NCBI GenBank assembly: GCA_013285705.1
Contig: JABDHA010000044.1
Location: forward strand, 1 to 34,449
Direction of reading: 5' to 3'
Origin: Acidobacteriota bacterium
GTDB lineage: Bacteria > Acidobacteriota > Terriglobia > Terriglobales > Acidobacteriaceae
Length of the DNA: 34,449 bases
Shown here: positions 16,246 through 26,157 of the stretch, piece after piece
Layout of the letters: the number at the start of each line of letters is the position of its first letter
Position numbering within the stretch: position 1 is the first letter of the stretch
Program-made: the position numbers and the translations under genes
The notes under the pieces: generated by a model
What the model saw: only the letters and a program-made list of their open reading frames with translations
Told to the model about the DNA's origin: nothing
The model's database searches: none

Positions 16246-19200
16246 GTGCTCTATTCGAGGCTGGTTTCCTTACTATTCGCTGCTCGCAACAGCCGTTCCA
16301 CATTTCTAGTTGCTGTTTTTTCCCTGCTTACGACTCTTCCTATCTATGCGGCGAGCGGTGGTAGCATCTTCGGAACCGTAGCAGATCCCAGCGGCGCGTT
16401 GATCGTCGGTGCAACGCTCAAACTGGTGAACACAGCACAGCAGACAGTCTGGCAGGCTGCAGCCGATAAGCAGGGACTGTATTCCTTTCCCAATCTCCCG
16501 GTCGGACGTTACGATCTCACGATCACAGCATCTGGATTTGCAGCACAGAGGAAAGAAGGAATCTCTGTTGACACAGATGCGGCCATCAGACTCGATATTG
16601 TGCTCATTGTCGGCGGGCAGTCGGATACAGTTACGGTAACGACCGGCACAAGTGCACAGATCGAGACAACAGCGACGCATCTCGGAGAAGTTGTTTCAGC
16701 CACTCAAATGACTGCGCTCCCTCTGAATGGAAGAAGTTATACGGACCTGCTCGCTATCCAGCCGGGGGTGGCTCCTATTTCTACACTTCTGCCAAGCTCG
16801 GTTATCATGGCCGGCGTTACGGGTGGCCTCGATCCCTCCGGCGATCTCAATCCTGGCAACCTCTCGATCAATGGGCAACGCGAGTCTTCGAATGGCTTCC
16901 TCGTCAATGGAATCGATGTGCAGGAACACATGAACGGGGGAACATCGATCATTCCCAATCTCGATTCGATCGAAGAATTTCGTGTGTTAACCAACAACTT
17001 CGATCCAGAGTACGGCAACTATAACGGCGGCATGATCACGGTCGTTAGCAAGTCGGGAGCCAGCAAGTTTCATGGTGAAGCTTTTGAGTTCCTGCGTAAC
17101 ACTGCCCTGGACGCGCGAGGCTACTTTGATCCCACCCGTCCGGTCTTCCGGCAGAACCAGTTTGGCGGAGCATTCGGCGGTCCTGCACTGAAGAGCAAGG
17201 TATTTTTCTTTACTGACTATCAGGGGACCAGAACCACACAGGGCATCTCAACCGGAAACATCTCTGTTCCTACGATTGCCCAACGCGGCGGAAATTTTCT
17301 TGATCCGTCCACACAGCAAAGTATGCTGACAGGCAGTGTCAGCGGACCATACCTCGCGTCTTTGCTGACCCAGGAGCTTGGCTATCCCGTCACTGCCGGA
17401 GAACCTTACTCTGCGGTCTTTCCCAATGGAGTGATACCACAGAGTGCATGGTCGGCGCCTGGGAAGAATCTACTTCAATACATCCCAACACCCAATAGCG
17501 GTGCGGGCCAGTTTTCGACATCAGCATTTTCACAAACCGTCCGGGACGATAAAGGATCGATGCGTATCGATGGCAACACTCGATTCGGTCAGCTATCCGG
17601 CTACTACTTTGTCGATGACTACAGCCTTGACAATCCATACCCTGGCTCGGTTGCCGGAGCGAGCATTCCCGGCTTCGATGCACTCACCATTGGGCGAGCA
17701 CAGCTCTTTTCCTTTGGAGACACGAAGGTCTTCGGCGCGAACACCGTCAATGAGTTTCATTTTGGCTACCTACGCAACGCGAATGTCATCGGCCAGCCGA
17801 AAGGCGGACTGGGAGTGAGCATGTCTTCGCAGGGGTTTGCCTCCGGAAACAATGGAGGATCAGGCATCTATGTGCAGGCGCCTCAATTCGAGGGCGTCGA
17901 GAACATAACATTTCCCACTTTTGTGATGGGTGTCCCGATCACCAACATAACCCAAGTGAACAATACCTGGTATCTGAGCAATGGCTTGTCGAAGGTCATC
18001 GGAGAACACACCCTGAAAGTCGGCGGCCAGTTCCACGCCGATGAGGTCAATGAGCACCCAAACGCCACTTTCAACGGGACCTTCAACATCAACGGAACTG
18101 AAACCGGCTCGCCATACGCGGACTTCCTCATCGGGGTCCCGAGCAACTTCACGCAGTCTTCAGGCCAGCCATTCTACCTGCGGAATCGTTATCTCGGTCT
18201 CTATGGACAGGATAGCTGGCGAGTGCGCAACGGTCTTACGATCAATGCGGGTCTGCGCTGGGACATGATCGCGCCTTTCTGGGAGAAGTACAACCAACTG
18301 CAGACCTACATTGCCGGAGAACAATCGACGTTGTTCCCGGGCGCGCCGTCGGGGTTGTTGGTCGCAGGCGATCCTGGAGTTCCGAAGACAATCGCTCCCA
18401 CTGGCCACCTGAACTTTGCGCCCAGAATTGGTTTTGCCTATACGCCGCGGCCCAACGGAGGCTTCTGGGAGAAAGTCCTTGGGTCAGGAGGGCAAAGCAG
18501 TATTCGAGCCAGCTATGGACTCTTCTATACCGAGTTTCCTGGTATCGCGACAGGCATCATGTATGCTGTTCCACCGTTTGGCTATAACTACCTGAGCCCT
18601 GGGCCACCACTGTTCGCCACTCCGTTCATCACCGCAGCCACTGGATTCAACAACGGTCAGCGCTTTCCATTTGCCTTCCCGCCGCACAATGTCTCGCGGT
18701 CGCATCCCGACAACTCAGTCAACTGGGCGAACTTCGTTCCGCTCGCGGCGGATCCCTTCTTCGATCATCGCAACCGTACGCCCTACATCGACAGCTACAT
18801 GTTATCTATCCAGCGCCAAATCACTGCCAATACTGTGCTGACCGTGAGCTATGTTGGCAATCAGGGGCACCGTATTCTCACGGTCGTCTCAGTGAATCCG
18901 GGTAACTCCGCACTTTGTCTGAGCCTTCCTGGATGCGGTCCGTTTGGGGAGGATTCAACTTATACAAACACTGCTGGCCAGACTATTCAGGGCACTCGCG
19001 TGGGCCAAGGACCCGATTACGGCGAAAACACGTCTGATAGCTCCATCGCCAATTCCAACTACAATGCTCTGGAGACAACCGTTCGCTATAGTCACAACGG
19101 CTCCCAGTTCCTGCTCAGCTACGCCTATGCGAAGTCGATTGACCAGGGATCGAATCTTGGCGAGCAGCTCAATCCCATCGACCCACGCCAGAGCCGGGCG

Positions 19201-19770
19201 ATTTCAGCCTGGGACCAGAAGCACAGCTTTGAGGCCAGCTATACCTGGCAGCTTCCGTTCGCGACGCTTCTTCACAGGAGCAACAACCTCACCAACGATT
19301 GGAGCCTTTCTGGCACAACCCGTTTCGCCACCGGATTTCCGGTAACTCTTTATGACAATTCTGACAACTCGCTTCTGGGAACCTTGGGTAATGGAGTGAA
19401 TAACTATCTGCTCGATACACCCCAATCCCTTCCCGGGTCGCTCAAGATCAACACCAACGGACGAAATGGCAAGCCAGCGTTTAATACCTCTTTGTTTCCC
19501 GAAGAGATTCTTGGAAAACTTGGCAATGCGAAGCGCCGCATGTTCCATGGTCCGGGAATCGAGAATTTCGATATGACACTTGAGAAGGATGTTCGGTTTA
19601 CCGAATCGCGAACACTCGCGTTACGATTCGAATCCTTTAACGTCTTCAATCATGCCCAGTTCTACGGACCAGCATCAGTAGACGGGCAGATCGAAGACCC
19701 GAACTTCGGACAGACTGTCAGCGCAGCAGCACCCAGGCTCGTACAACTCGCAGCTAGGTTTTCTTTCTAA
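16246..19770 (+). CDS. Oar-like TonB-dependent receptor under cobalamin riboswitch control
   Basis: About 1174 residues from GTG at 16246, which has GATGAGG five bases upstream; GTG at 16240 in the same frame would add two residues but has no ribosome site. Order: signal peptide (about 1-35, ending near YAASGG), CarboxypepD_reg-like domain (about 36-125, GTVADPSGALIVGATL), plug with LPLNGRSYTDLLAIQPGV and SIEEFRVLTNNFDPEYG, then a very long barrel ending in the aromatic ARFSF typical of outer-membrane proteins. Oar-type receptors seldom have known substrates. The riboswitch gives this one a strong hint: uptake of cobalamin or another corrinoid. A hydrolysed or complexed relative, or another B12-linked nutrient, is possible. 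No btuC/D/F genes are in the window. Confidence 0.92.
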   Translation: MLYSRLVSLLFAARNSRSTFLVAVFSLLTTLPIYAASGGSIFGTVADPSGALIVGATLKLVNTAQQTVWQAAADKQGLYSFPNLPVGRYDLTITASGFAAQRKEGISVDTDAAIRLDIVLIVGGQSDTVTVTTGTSAQIETTATHLGEVVSATQMTALPLNGRSYTDLLAIQPGVAPISTLLPSSVIMAGVTGGLDPSGDLNPGNLSINGQRESSNGFLVNGIDVQEHMNGGTSIIPNLDSIEEFRVLTNNFDPEYGNYNGGMITVVSKSGASKFHGEAFEFLRNTALDARGYFDPTRPVFRQNQFGGAFGGPALKSKVFFFTDYQGTRTTQGISTGNISVPTIAQRGGNFLDPSTQQSMLTGSVSGPYLASLLTQELGYPVTAGEPYSAVFPNGVIPQSAWSAPGKNLLQYIPTPNSGAGQFSTSAFSQTVRDDKGSMRIDGNTRFGQLSGYYFVDDYSLDNPYPGSVAGASIPGFDALTIGRAQLFSFGDTKVFGANTVNEFHFGYLRNANVIGQPKGGLGVSMSSQGFASGNNGGSGIYVQAPQFEGVENITFPTFVMGVPITNITQVNNTWYLSNGLSKVIGEHTLKVGGQFHADEVNEHPNATFNGTFNINGTETGSPYADFLIGVPSNFTQSSGQPFYLRNRYLGLYGQDSWRVRNGLTINAGLRWDMIAPFWEKYNQLQTYIAGEQSTLFPGAPSGLLVAGDPGVPKTIAPTGHLNFAPRIGFAYTPRPNGGFWEKVLGSGGQSSIRASYGLFYTEFPGIATGIMYAVPPFGYNYLSPGPPLFATPFITAATGFNNGQRFPFAFPPHNVSRSHPDNSVNWANFVPLAADPFFDHRNRTPYIDSYMLSIQRQITANTVLTVSYVGNQGHRILTVVSVNPGNSALCLSLPGCGPFGEDSTYTNTAGQTIQGTRVGQGPDYGENTSDSSIANSNYNALETTVRYSHNGSQFLLSYAYAKSIDQGSNLGEQLNPIDPRQSRAISAWDQKHSFEASYTWQLPFATLLHRSNNLTNDWSLSGTTRFATGFPVTLYDNSDNSLLGTLGNGVNNYLLDTPQSLPGSLKINTNGRNGKPAFNTSLFPEEILGKLGNAKRRMFHGPGIENFDMTLEKDVRFTESRTLALRFESFNVFNHAQFYGPASVDGQIEDPNFGQTVSAAAPRLVQLAARFSF

Positions 19771-19965
19771 AGTAGATCACTATCGGTCAGGTCCTGGTTC
19801 CGGCTAAATTTTTTCACACCAAAAAGAACAGGATGCGCGATACACATAGCAACTTCGTTCACCACTTCCCGACTGTTCGAGGAGGGCAGCTGGCCGAGGC
19901 AGATTTCACGTGCCTCAGCCTGTTGCTCTGTTGCAGCCATAATTACGCAGCACCAGTATTCTGCC

Positions 19966-22382
19966 CTATTTATGTGCACCTAGATTCAACGTCACCTGTC
20001 CGTAGACAGAGGCAGGATTGCCGACATAGGCTCCAGTTGCATTGGCAGCAACGAAATAACGTCTATCGGTGAAGTTATCCACGCTGAGACGGAAGGTCCA
20101 TGTCTCTTTTTCAAAGGCGAACGTGGCATTTCCAATCACGAATGAAGGAATGGAATTTACATTCGTAATATCGCTGTAGCTCTTGGCCATATAGTTCAAT
20201 CCGGCGCCCACTTTGAATCCGCGGATGCCGGCCATCGAGAAATCATAGGTTGACCAGAGGTTCGCCATGTTCGCCGGAGCGCCTTGGGGATGATTGCCCA
20301 CGGATGTCACTCCTTGTGGATTATCGATGATCACCGCGTTCTGAGTGGTTACATTTGCCAGAATGTGCCACTGTTCCGTCGCCTTTCCATCAAATGAAGC
20401 CTCGAATCCCCTCGTCCTTTGGCTATCGAAGACAATCGTCTCCACACTATTAATGGTGACGAGAGTCGCCACATTATTTCGCGCGACGTTAAAAGCTGCG
20501 GTATGCAGCGCGATCCTGTTGTGAAAGAAAGGAAATTTGATACCAGCCTCGTACTGCAATGCGGACTCGGGTGTTCCGACGCCGTTCTGAGTATTCTCGG
20601 AGTTGAAATTTACAAGATGGCTGGTTGATGCGCCGAAATAAGGGATCACGGTCGGGGCTATCTTGTATAGCACGCCTGCGCTCCAACTCGCAGGCGCATT
20701 ATGACGGCTGTCTTGTACTTCTGCCAGAAGAGGCTGTCCGTTTGTTCCGAACCTGCCGGGTACCGTGATAAGCGGTGTGAGAGAAGTATTGAACCAGTCC
20801 CCGCGCACACCTCCGCGAAGCTTGAGGCGGCTCGTGACATCGACTTGATCGGTGGCATACACACTGTAATAGTTAGCCAGCAAATGATCATCGTCACAAG
20901 AGTGTTTTGCATCGCACAGAAATGTCAGTTCGGCCGTCGAAGTCTCAGGTGGAACTGGATGAAACGCGTCAGGAATATTCGGGAGGTCGGCCGTAGTGCG
21001 TGTTGTGGCCAGCGTCTGGCGCAGATACTCGAAACCAGTGAGCAAGGTATGCCGAATTGTTCCCGTTGAGAATTTCCAGACAGGCTCGAACTGGTAATCG
21101 TAGCTGTTATCGGTGTCGTCTTGTTGACGGAGTTGCCGACCGACTACTTCACCATCACTCACCTTCGTGCTTGTGCTGTCACCATTGCCAAGAACATCGA
21201 GCTGACGATGCAGATAGGAAAACCGGTTACTGATCGTCAGAGAGTCTCCGACGACCCATGTGTCTGTAGCGTGGGTCGGACGAATGGCTGGTTAGCGGAG
21301 GCGAACGGAGTGGAATACTTCGAAGTGATGGGCACACCCGTGATAGGCGACCCATTGAGATAGATCAGGCCGTAAGAATCCGGCGTATCGTGAATATGCC
21401 GAGCATCCACAGCAAAGTCGATCACATGGTGGGGCAATTGCCATTCAAGAGAGGGTCTGACTTCGTAGTCATGGCTGCTCAGATCGCGAAATCCATTGGA
21501 ATGCGAGAAGGTAGCATCAATTCGATAGTTCAGGTCAGCAATACCAGTCGGGCCAGTCAGATAGTCGTTGTTTGAAATGCTGCCGAAAGATCCGCCTTGC
21601 AGACTGACCCCGTAGTACGGATCGGATGAGGGCGTGTAGTGCATCAGACTGATCGTTCCTCCTGAGGCTCCGCTGCCGAAAAGAGCTGAACCCGGCCCTT
21701 CCAGAATCTCAACCCGCTCGACACCATTCAACGAGTGGGAAACGCCGCCGAGTTGGTCGCCATCGGTGAAGCCGTCGCTGTAGATCGTGGCGTTGAGACC
21801 GCGGATCAGGAAGTGATCGTAGAATCCTTTGCTGTCCTGGCCGCCATAATTCACACCGCTGGCATTGGTGAGTCCCTGGCGGAGCATCGTGGCGCCCTGC
21901 TCTGTAAGAATCTCTTTGGAGATGACTTGAATACTGACCGGCAGATCTTCCAGCTTGGTTCCGGTCTTATCGAGAGTCGAAACCTCCTGAAGAGACTGGT
22001 GATCGTCTCTCACGGTGACCGACTGAGACACAGAACTCAACTCCAATTTGGCATTAACTGTCAGATTTTGTGGGCCAACTGTAACGTCTGTGTTCTCGTA
22101 ACGAGTGAAGTTATTCGCTTCGAGTGTCAGGGTATAGGCGCCGGGCAGAACGGAAGCAAATGTGTAGAATCCCGTCTGGTTCGTCGTGGCGTGTCGCACC
22201 GTGTGGCTTGAGTTGTTCGTGAGAGTCGCCTCTGCATTGGCGACCGCAGCGTTCGACGGATCCGTAACTTCACCGGTCAGGGTCACATTCTGGGCCACAC
22301 TGGCTCCGCCCAGACAGGCAAAGATGAAAAGGAAGAATGCGCTTCTCCGAATAAGAGATAAGACAGATAACTGCTGAGACAT
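19966..22382 (-). pseudogene. TonB-dependent siderophore receptor with a one-base frameshift
   Basis: Two adjoining minus-strand frames (21237-22382 and 19966 to about 21284) read as one receptor if a single missing base is restored between about 21264 and 21284. Frame one runs to ANQPFVRPT, and the other frame continues RPTHATDTWVVGDSLTISN and so on. Restored length is about 805 residues. Domains: signal peptide (about 1-31, FFLFIFACLGGASVAQ), CarboxypepD_reg-like domain (about 34-115), plug (about 135-240: LEDLPVSIQVISKEIL, FLIRGLNATIYSDGF, ERVEILEGPGSALFGSG) and siderophore-receptor barrel (NFTDRRYFVAANATGAY near the C-terminus). AAGGAG precedes the ATG. No slippery heptamer is present at the shift, so a mutation or sequencing error is likelier than programmed frameshifting. 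It would import ferric siderophores or similar compounds. Confidence 0.85.
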
Positions 22383-22428
22383 CGATGTGTCTGCTCCTTA
22401 AAGCATTGTGTTTAGGAAACTAATTAAC

Positions 22429-22465
22429 GACTAAATCGGTCTTATTTTATTACGACCAAATAGTC
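22429..22465. promoter_or_regulatory. Two tandem GAC-N6/7-GTC operator-like boxes
   Basis: GACTAAATCGGTC (22429-22441) and GACCAAATAGTC (22454-22465) share the flanks TTAACG/ATTACG on the left and TTAT on the right. They lie 47 and 72 bases upstream of the minus-strand siderophore receptor start. The ends of each box (GAC...GTC) are inverted repeats, as in a dimeric repressor site. The regulator is unknown; an Rrf2- or Fur-type protein is only a guess. Confidence 0.5.
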
Positions 22466-22814
22466 TTATATGGAATTGTCACCGCAATGTCATTTCTTTA
22501 ATCTCATAGACCGGGTTCGTCGGTCCCACAACGGAGACTTCTGCGATTCGCAGCGAATAGAGTGATGAACTGAAGATCCTCGAGAAGAAATAGACCCATG
22601 AACGGCCAGCCATGAACGCACCATTCCGGTTCCCGGCTGTCGTAATCCATTGGGTTGTCGACGAAGTCCACTCCACCGCAGCGAGTTCAATCGTGACAGA
22701 GGAATGACGGGCTTATTATCACAGCTCGCCAATGTTGTTTAGCCCCTCCGGTAAATGTAGACACCCATCTTTTCAATGAATTGCGATGCTAGCTTACTCT
22801 CTCTATTGATATAG

Positions 22815-22827
22815 GACTGAAATTGTC
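22815..22827. promoter_or_regulatory. Third GAC-N7-GTC box, in front of the plus-strand receptor unit
   Basis: GACTGAAATTGTC has the same layout (GACT, A/T-rich centre, GTC) as the two boxes on the other side of this intergenic region. It lies 170 bases before the ATG at 22997, where a promoter for the receptor and PepSY genes would be expected. Confidence 0.45.
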
Positions 22828-22996
22828 GTATTTTAAGAGTCGGCAGCTTCGATTTTGTGTGCAGTTATGCAATAGACCCTTGCGGCGGTCTTTTTGGCGA
22901 AGCACCGCGAGGTCTGGAGATCGACAGAGTAAAGGCTGGCGGCTAGGGCACTTTCAAAGCGGCGACGGCCAGCATTCCATCAAGAAAGGTAGTTCT

Positions 22997-25900
22997 ATGT
23001 TGGCCCGTTCGCCATTTCCCTTGTGTTTTCTTGGCTCTCTGTGCGTTTTGTCTTTTTTTACTGGAGCTGTTGCCTGGGGACAAAGTGCACAGATTGCCGG
23101 TACGATCACTGATCCTTCCAAGGCCGCTATTCAGAGCGCCTCTCTTGAGGTCATCGACAGCTCAACCAAAGTGAAATGGCAGACTAAGTCAAACGGCGAT
23201 GGACGGTACGTTCTACCGCTGCTCCCTGCTGGAACGTATGACGTCACGGTGCAAGCGGATGGGTTTGATGCGGAGGTCGTGCAAAACCTGAGGCTCAATG
23301 TCGCCGACAAGGTTTCTCTGGATTTTGTGCTGCATCCGGGAACGGTCGGCCAGTCCGTTACCGTCGATGGCAGCGGTATGAATCTCAACACCACAGACGC
23401 AACGGTGAGTACCGTAATTGACCGGCGATTTGTGGAGAACATTCCGCTCAACGGGCGCAGCCTCCAATCGCTGATGACGCTCGCGCCTGGGGTCCTGATT
23501 GTTCCCTCGCAGGGAGTTGGCGAGAGTGGCGAACTCAGCGTAAATGGACAACGCACCGAAGCAAACTATTTCACGGTGGACGGTGTAAGTGGCAACACCG
23601 GGGCGAGCGTCTCGCCTTCCGGCTTCACCGGCGCCGGCTTTGCTGGTGCAACACCGGGCGAGACTGCCCTTGGAACAACACAGAGCCTGGTATCCATCGA
23701 TGCGCTGCAGGAATTTCGTGCGGTGACATCGACGTATTCTGCCGAGTATGGCCGCACCCCGGGCGGGCAGTTCGAACTCATCACCCGTTCCGGCACGAAT
23801 CAGTATCACGGAACGGCGTTTGATTATCTGCGCAATGATGCTCTCGATGCCAACAGCTGGTTCAATGGTTATTCCGTTCCTCCAGTGGCGAAGCAGGCAC
23901 TGCGGCAGAACGACTTCGGCGGGACGCTGGGCGGCTTTCTGCTGATCCCACACCTCTACAATGGCCGGGACAAGACCTTCTTCTTCTTTTCCTATGAAGG
24001 ACTGCGGCTCACCAATCCCACTCCATCGCAGTTGTATGAAGTTCCCAGCACCGACCTGCGTCAGCGAGCACCTGCCGCGCTCAAGCCGTTTCTCAATGCC
24101 TTTCCTGTTTCAACCGCGCCTGATAACGGCAATGGTCTCGCTTATTACACTGCGGGTTATAGTGCTCCCAGTTCACTCGATACCAGCAGCATCCGCATCG
24201 ACCACAGCTTTAGCGACAAATTCAAAATCTTCGGCCGGTACAGCGATTCGCCATCAAGCAGCACGTCGCGCCAATCGAGCGACCTTGCCCAGGTCAACGC
24301 AACGATCCGCAATGTGAAAACTATTACCCTAGGTGCGACGAGCACATTCACGCCCAGCATGGATAATGAGTTCCGCTTCAATGTGACGGGCAACGATTAC
24401 AAGTCAGCACGGTATCTCGATAACTTCGGCGGCGCGACACCGCTGAACACTGCTAACGTTCCAGGACTTCAATCGGACAGTTGGCTGACGTTTTTTCTCT
24501 TCTACGATCTTTATCCGTATTACCTGCTGGAGCCACAGTCGAACCGCGAACGGCAGATCAACCTTGTCGATACCTTCACGCATACGATCGGCCGGCATAC
24601 GCTCAAGTATGGCGTTGATTATCGGAGACTCGTTACATCAGAAGCTCTTCCTTCGCTTTGGGAAGTTGGCTTCTACTATAGCGAGGCATCGGTGCTGGCG
24701 AACCAGACCGACGGCATCAATATGTACAAGCAGACCATCAATATGAAGGCGGTCTATCCGAACACGTCGCTCTTCGCACAGGACGAGTGGAAGGTGAACG
24801 ACCGGCTCAGCTTGTCGTATGGTCTTCGCTGGGAGATCAATCCTGCGCCGCATGATGCCAATGGCAATACACCTTATACAGTGAACCAGATCACCGACCT
24901 CTCGACGGTGACGGTTGCACCGAAGGGAACGCCTCTCTGGAACACTGTTTATCACAACTTTGCGCCGCGACTTGGACTCGCCTATCAGATTCACAATGCG
25001 CCCGGAGCTGGGACGGTCCTGCGCGCAGGAACCGGCCTCTACTATGACACCGGCACTGCACTTGCAGCCGATGGCTACTATGGTGTGGGAACGACTGGCT
25101 TCCAATCCTTCAATGGTGATGCCTTTCCACTAACCACGGCGCAGATTGGCAGTGTTCCCGCGGCCAATGCGAATCCTCCCTACAATTCTGCAGTCTGGGG
25201 ATTCGATCCAAACCTGAAGACACCCTATACGCTCCAGTGGAATGCCGCAGTCGAGCAGCAGCTTGGTGAAAAGCAGGCACTCAACTTCAACTATGTGGCC
25301 TCAGCTTCACGACGTTTGCTGACGCAAAACTTCTACCGCCCAGACCTGTTGGGTAACCCAAACTTCATCGAGGGTAACGGTCTGTATCTGACGACCAACC
25401 GCGCCAGTGCAAACTATGAATCGCTGCAGGTGCGTTTTCAGCGAACACTCGCGAACAGCTTGCAGGGGCTTCTTTCCTATACCTGGTCGCACTCGCTTGA
25501 CGATGCGAGCACGAACTTTACGATTTATGAATTAGAGCGCGGCCCATCGGACTTCGATATCCGCAACAACTTTCAAGCCGCGCTGTCCTACGACATCGGC
25601 GGCAATTACAGAAATAAATGGACGGCATATGCGCTGAAACACTGGTCGGTAGATGCGCGAATCTCGGCTCGCTCGGCGTTGCCCGTCGATATCTATTCGC
25701 GGGCCACCATCGATCCGAATTCAGGTACGGGTCAGTACTTTCATCCAGACCGAGTAGCCGTCGAACCGCTCTATCTTTCAATCGCAAATCTTCCGGGAGG
25801 AAGGCAGATCAATCCGAAGGCGTTTGTGGAAAGAGATGATGCGAACGGCAACCCGGTCGAAGGCAACGCTGGTCGCAACTCAGCTCGTGGCTTCGATGCG

Positions 25901-26146
25901 GTGCAGGCAGATATGACGCTGCGCCGTGACTTCCCTTTCACCGAACGCGTGGGCCTGCAGTTCCGCGCCGAAGCTTACAACCTGTTTAATGATCCGAGTT
26001 TCGGCTCTATCCGCGACACACTGGATACTGGAGCGCTCTTCGGCCAGGCCTATACAACACTCGATTCGCAACTCGGTGGCTTGAGTTCGATTTACCAGAT
26101 CGGTGGCGCACGCTCGATGCAGGTGTCCCTGAAGCTTCACTTCTGA
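22997..26146 (+). CDS. Oar-like TonB-dependent receptor
   Basis: 1049 residues from the ATG at 22997, with AAGAAAGG about eight bases upstream. The frame is open further 5' but that part is arginine-rich and unlike a leader. Order: signal peptide (about 1-30, LCFLGSLCVLSFFTGAVAWGQ), CarboxypepD_reg-like domain (about 31-115), plug (about 125-270: IPLNGRSLQSLMTLAPGV, LQEFRAVTSTYSAEYGRTPGGQ) and a large barrel ending in SLKLHF. Eleven bases later comes a PepSY membrane protein, so the pair forms an operon. PepSY-TM proteins of this kind usually go with iron or siderophore uptake, and the divergent siderophore receptor shares a similar operator box. Uptake of an iron chelate is therefore the best guess. 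Confidence 0.92.
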   Translation: MLARSPFPLCFLGSLCVLSFFTGAVAWGQSAQIAGTITDPSKAAIQSASLEVIDSSTKVKWQTKSNGDGRYVLPLLPAGTYDVTVQADGFDAEVVQNLRLNVADKVSLDFVLHPGTVGQSVTVDGSGMNLNTTDATVSTVIDRRFVENIPLNGRSLQSLMTLAPGVLIVPSQGVGESGELSVNGQRTEANYFTVDGVSGNTGASVSPSGFTGAGFAGATPGETALGTTQSLVSIDALQEFRAVTSTYSAEYGRTPGGQFELITRSGTNQYHGTAFDYLRNDALDANSWFNGYSVPPVAKQALRQNDFGGTLGGFLLIPHLYNGRDKTFFFFSYEGLRLTNPTPSQLYEVPSTDLRQRAPAALKPFLNAFPVSTAPDNGNGLAYYTAGYSAPSSLDTSSIRIDHSFSDKFKIFGRYSDSPSSSTSRQSSDLAQVNATIRNVKTITLGATSTFTPSMDNEFRFNVTGNDYKSARYLDNFGGATPLNTANVPGLQSDSWLTFFLFYDLYPYYLLEPQSNRERQINLVDTFTHTIGRHTLKYGVDYRRLVTSEALPSLWEVGFYYSEASVLANQTDGINMYKQTINMKAVYPNTSLFAQDEWKVNDRLSLSYGLRWEINPAPHDANGNTPYTVNQITDLSTVTVAPKGTPLWNTVYHNFAPRLGLAYQIHNAPGAGTVLRAGTGLYYDTGTALAADGYYGVGTTGFQSFNGDAFPLTTAQIGSVPAANANPPYNSAVWGFDPNLKTPYTLQWNAAVEQQLGEKQALNFNYVASASRRLLTQNFYRPDLLGNPNFIEGNGLYLTTNRASANYESLQVRFQRTLANSLQGLLSYTWSHSLDDASTNFTIYELERGPSDFDIRNNFQAALSYDIGGNYRNKWTAYALKHWSVDARISARSALPVDIYSRATIDPNSGTGQYFHPDRVAVEPLYLSIANLPGGRQINPKAFVERDDANGNPVEGNAGRNSARGFDAVQADMTLRRDFPFTERVGLQFRAEAYNLFNDPSFGSIRDTLDTGALFGQAYTTLDSQLGGLSSIYQIGGARSMQVSLKLHF

Positions 26147-26157
26147 GACAAGAGCCG

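Larger units (their letters stand above)
22383..22996. other. Divergent regulatory region between two TonB-dependent receptor units
   Basis: About 610 bases without a convincing gene. Two boxes lie close to the minus-strand receptor and one related box close to the plus-strand unit (listed separately). The part from 22480 to 22790 shows nothing recognisable. A weak hairpin with a T-run (AGACC at 22874-22878, GGTCT at 22887-22891, then T to 22895) could act as an attenuator in the leader of the plus-strand receptor; the stem has only five pairs. Confidence 0.55.

Noticed and set aside
19896..19916. Hairpin GAGGCA/TGCCTC between two convergent receptor genes as a terminator
   Set aside because: The stem is six pairs with a nine-base loop and no T-run follows on either strand.
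19767..19979. Small minus-strand frame after the frameshifted receptor
   Set aside because: No ribosome site or family resemblance, overlaps two gene ends.
23213..23953. 246-codon minus-strand frame in the Oar-like receptor
   Set aside because: Antisense to the plug domain and without recognisable features.
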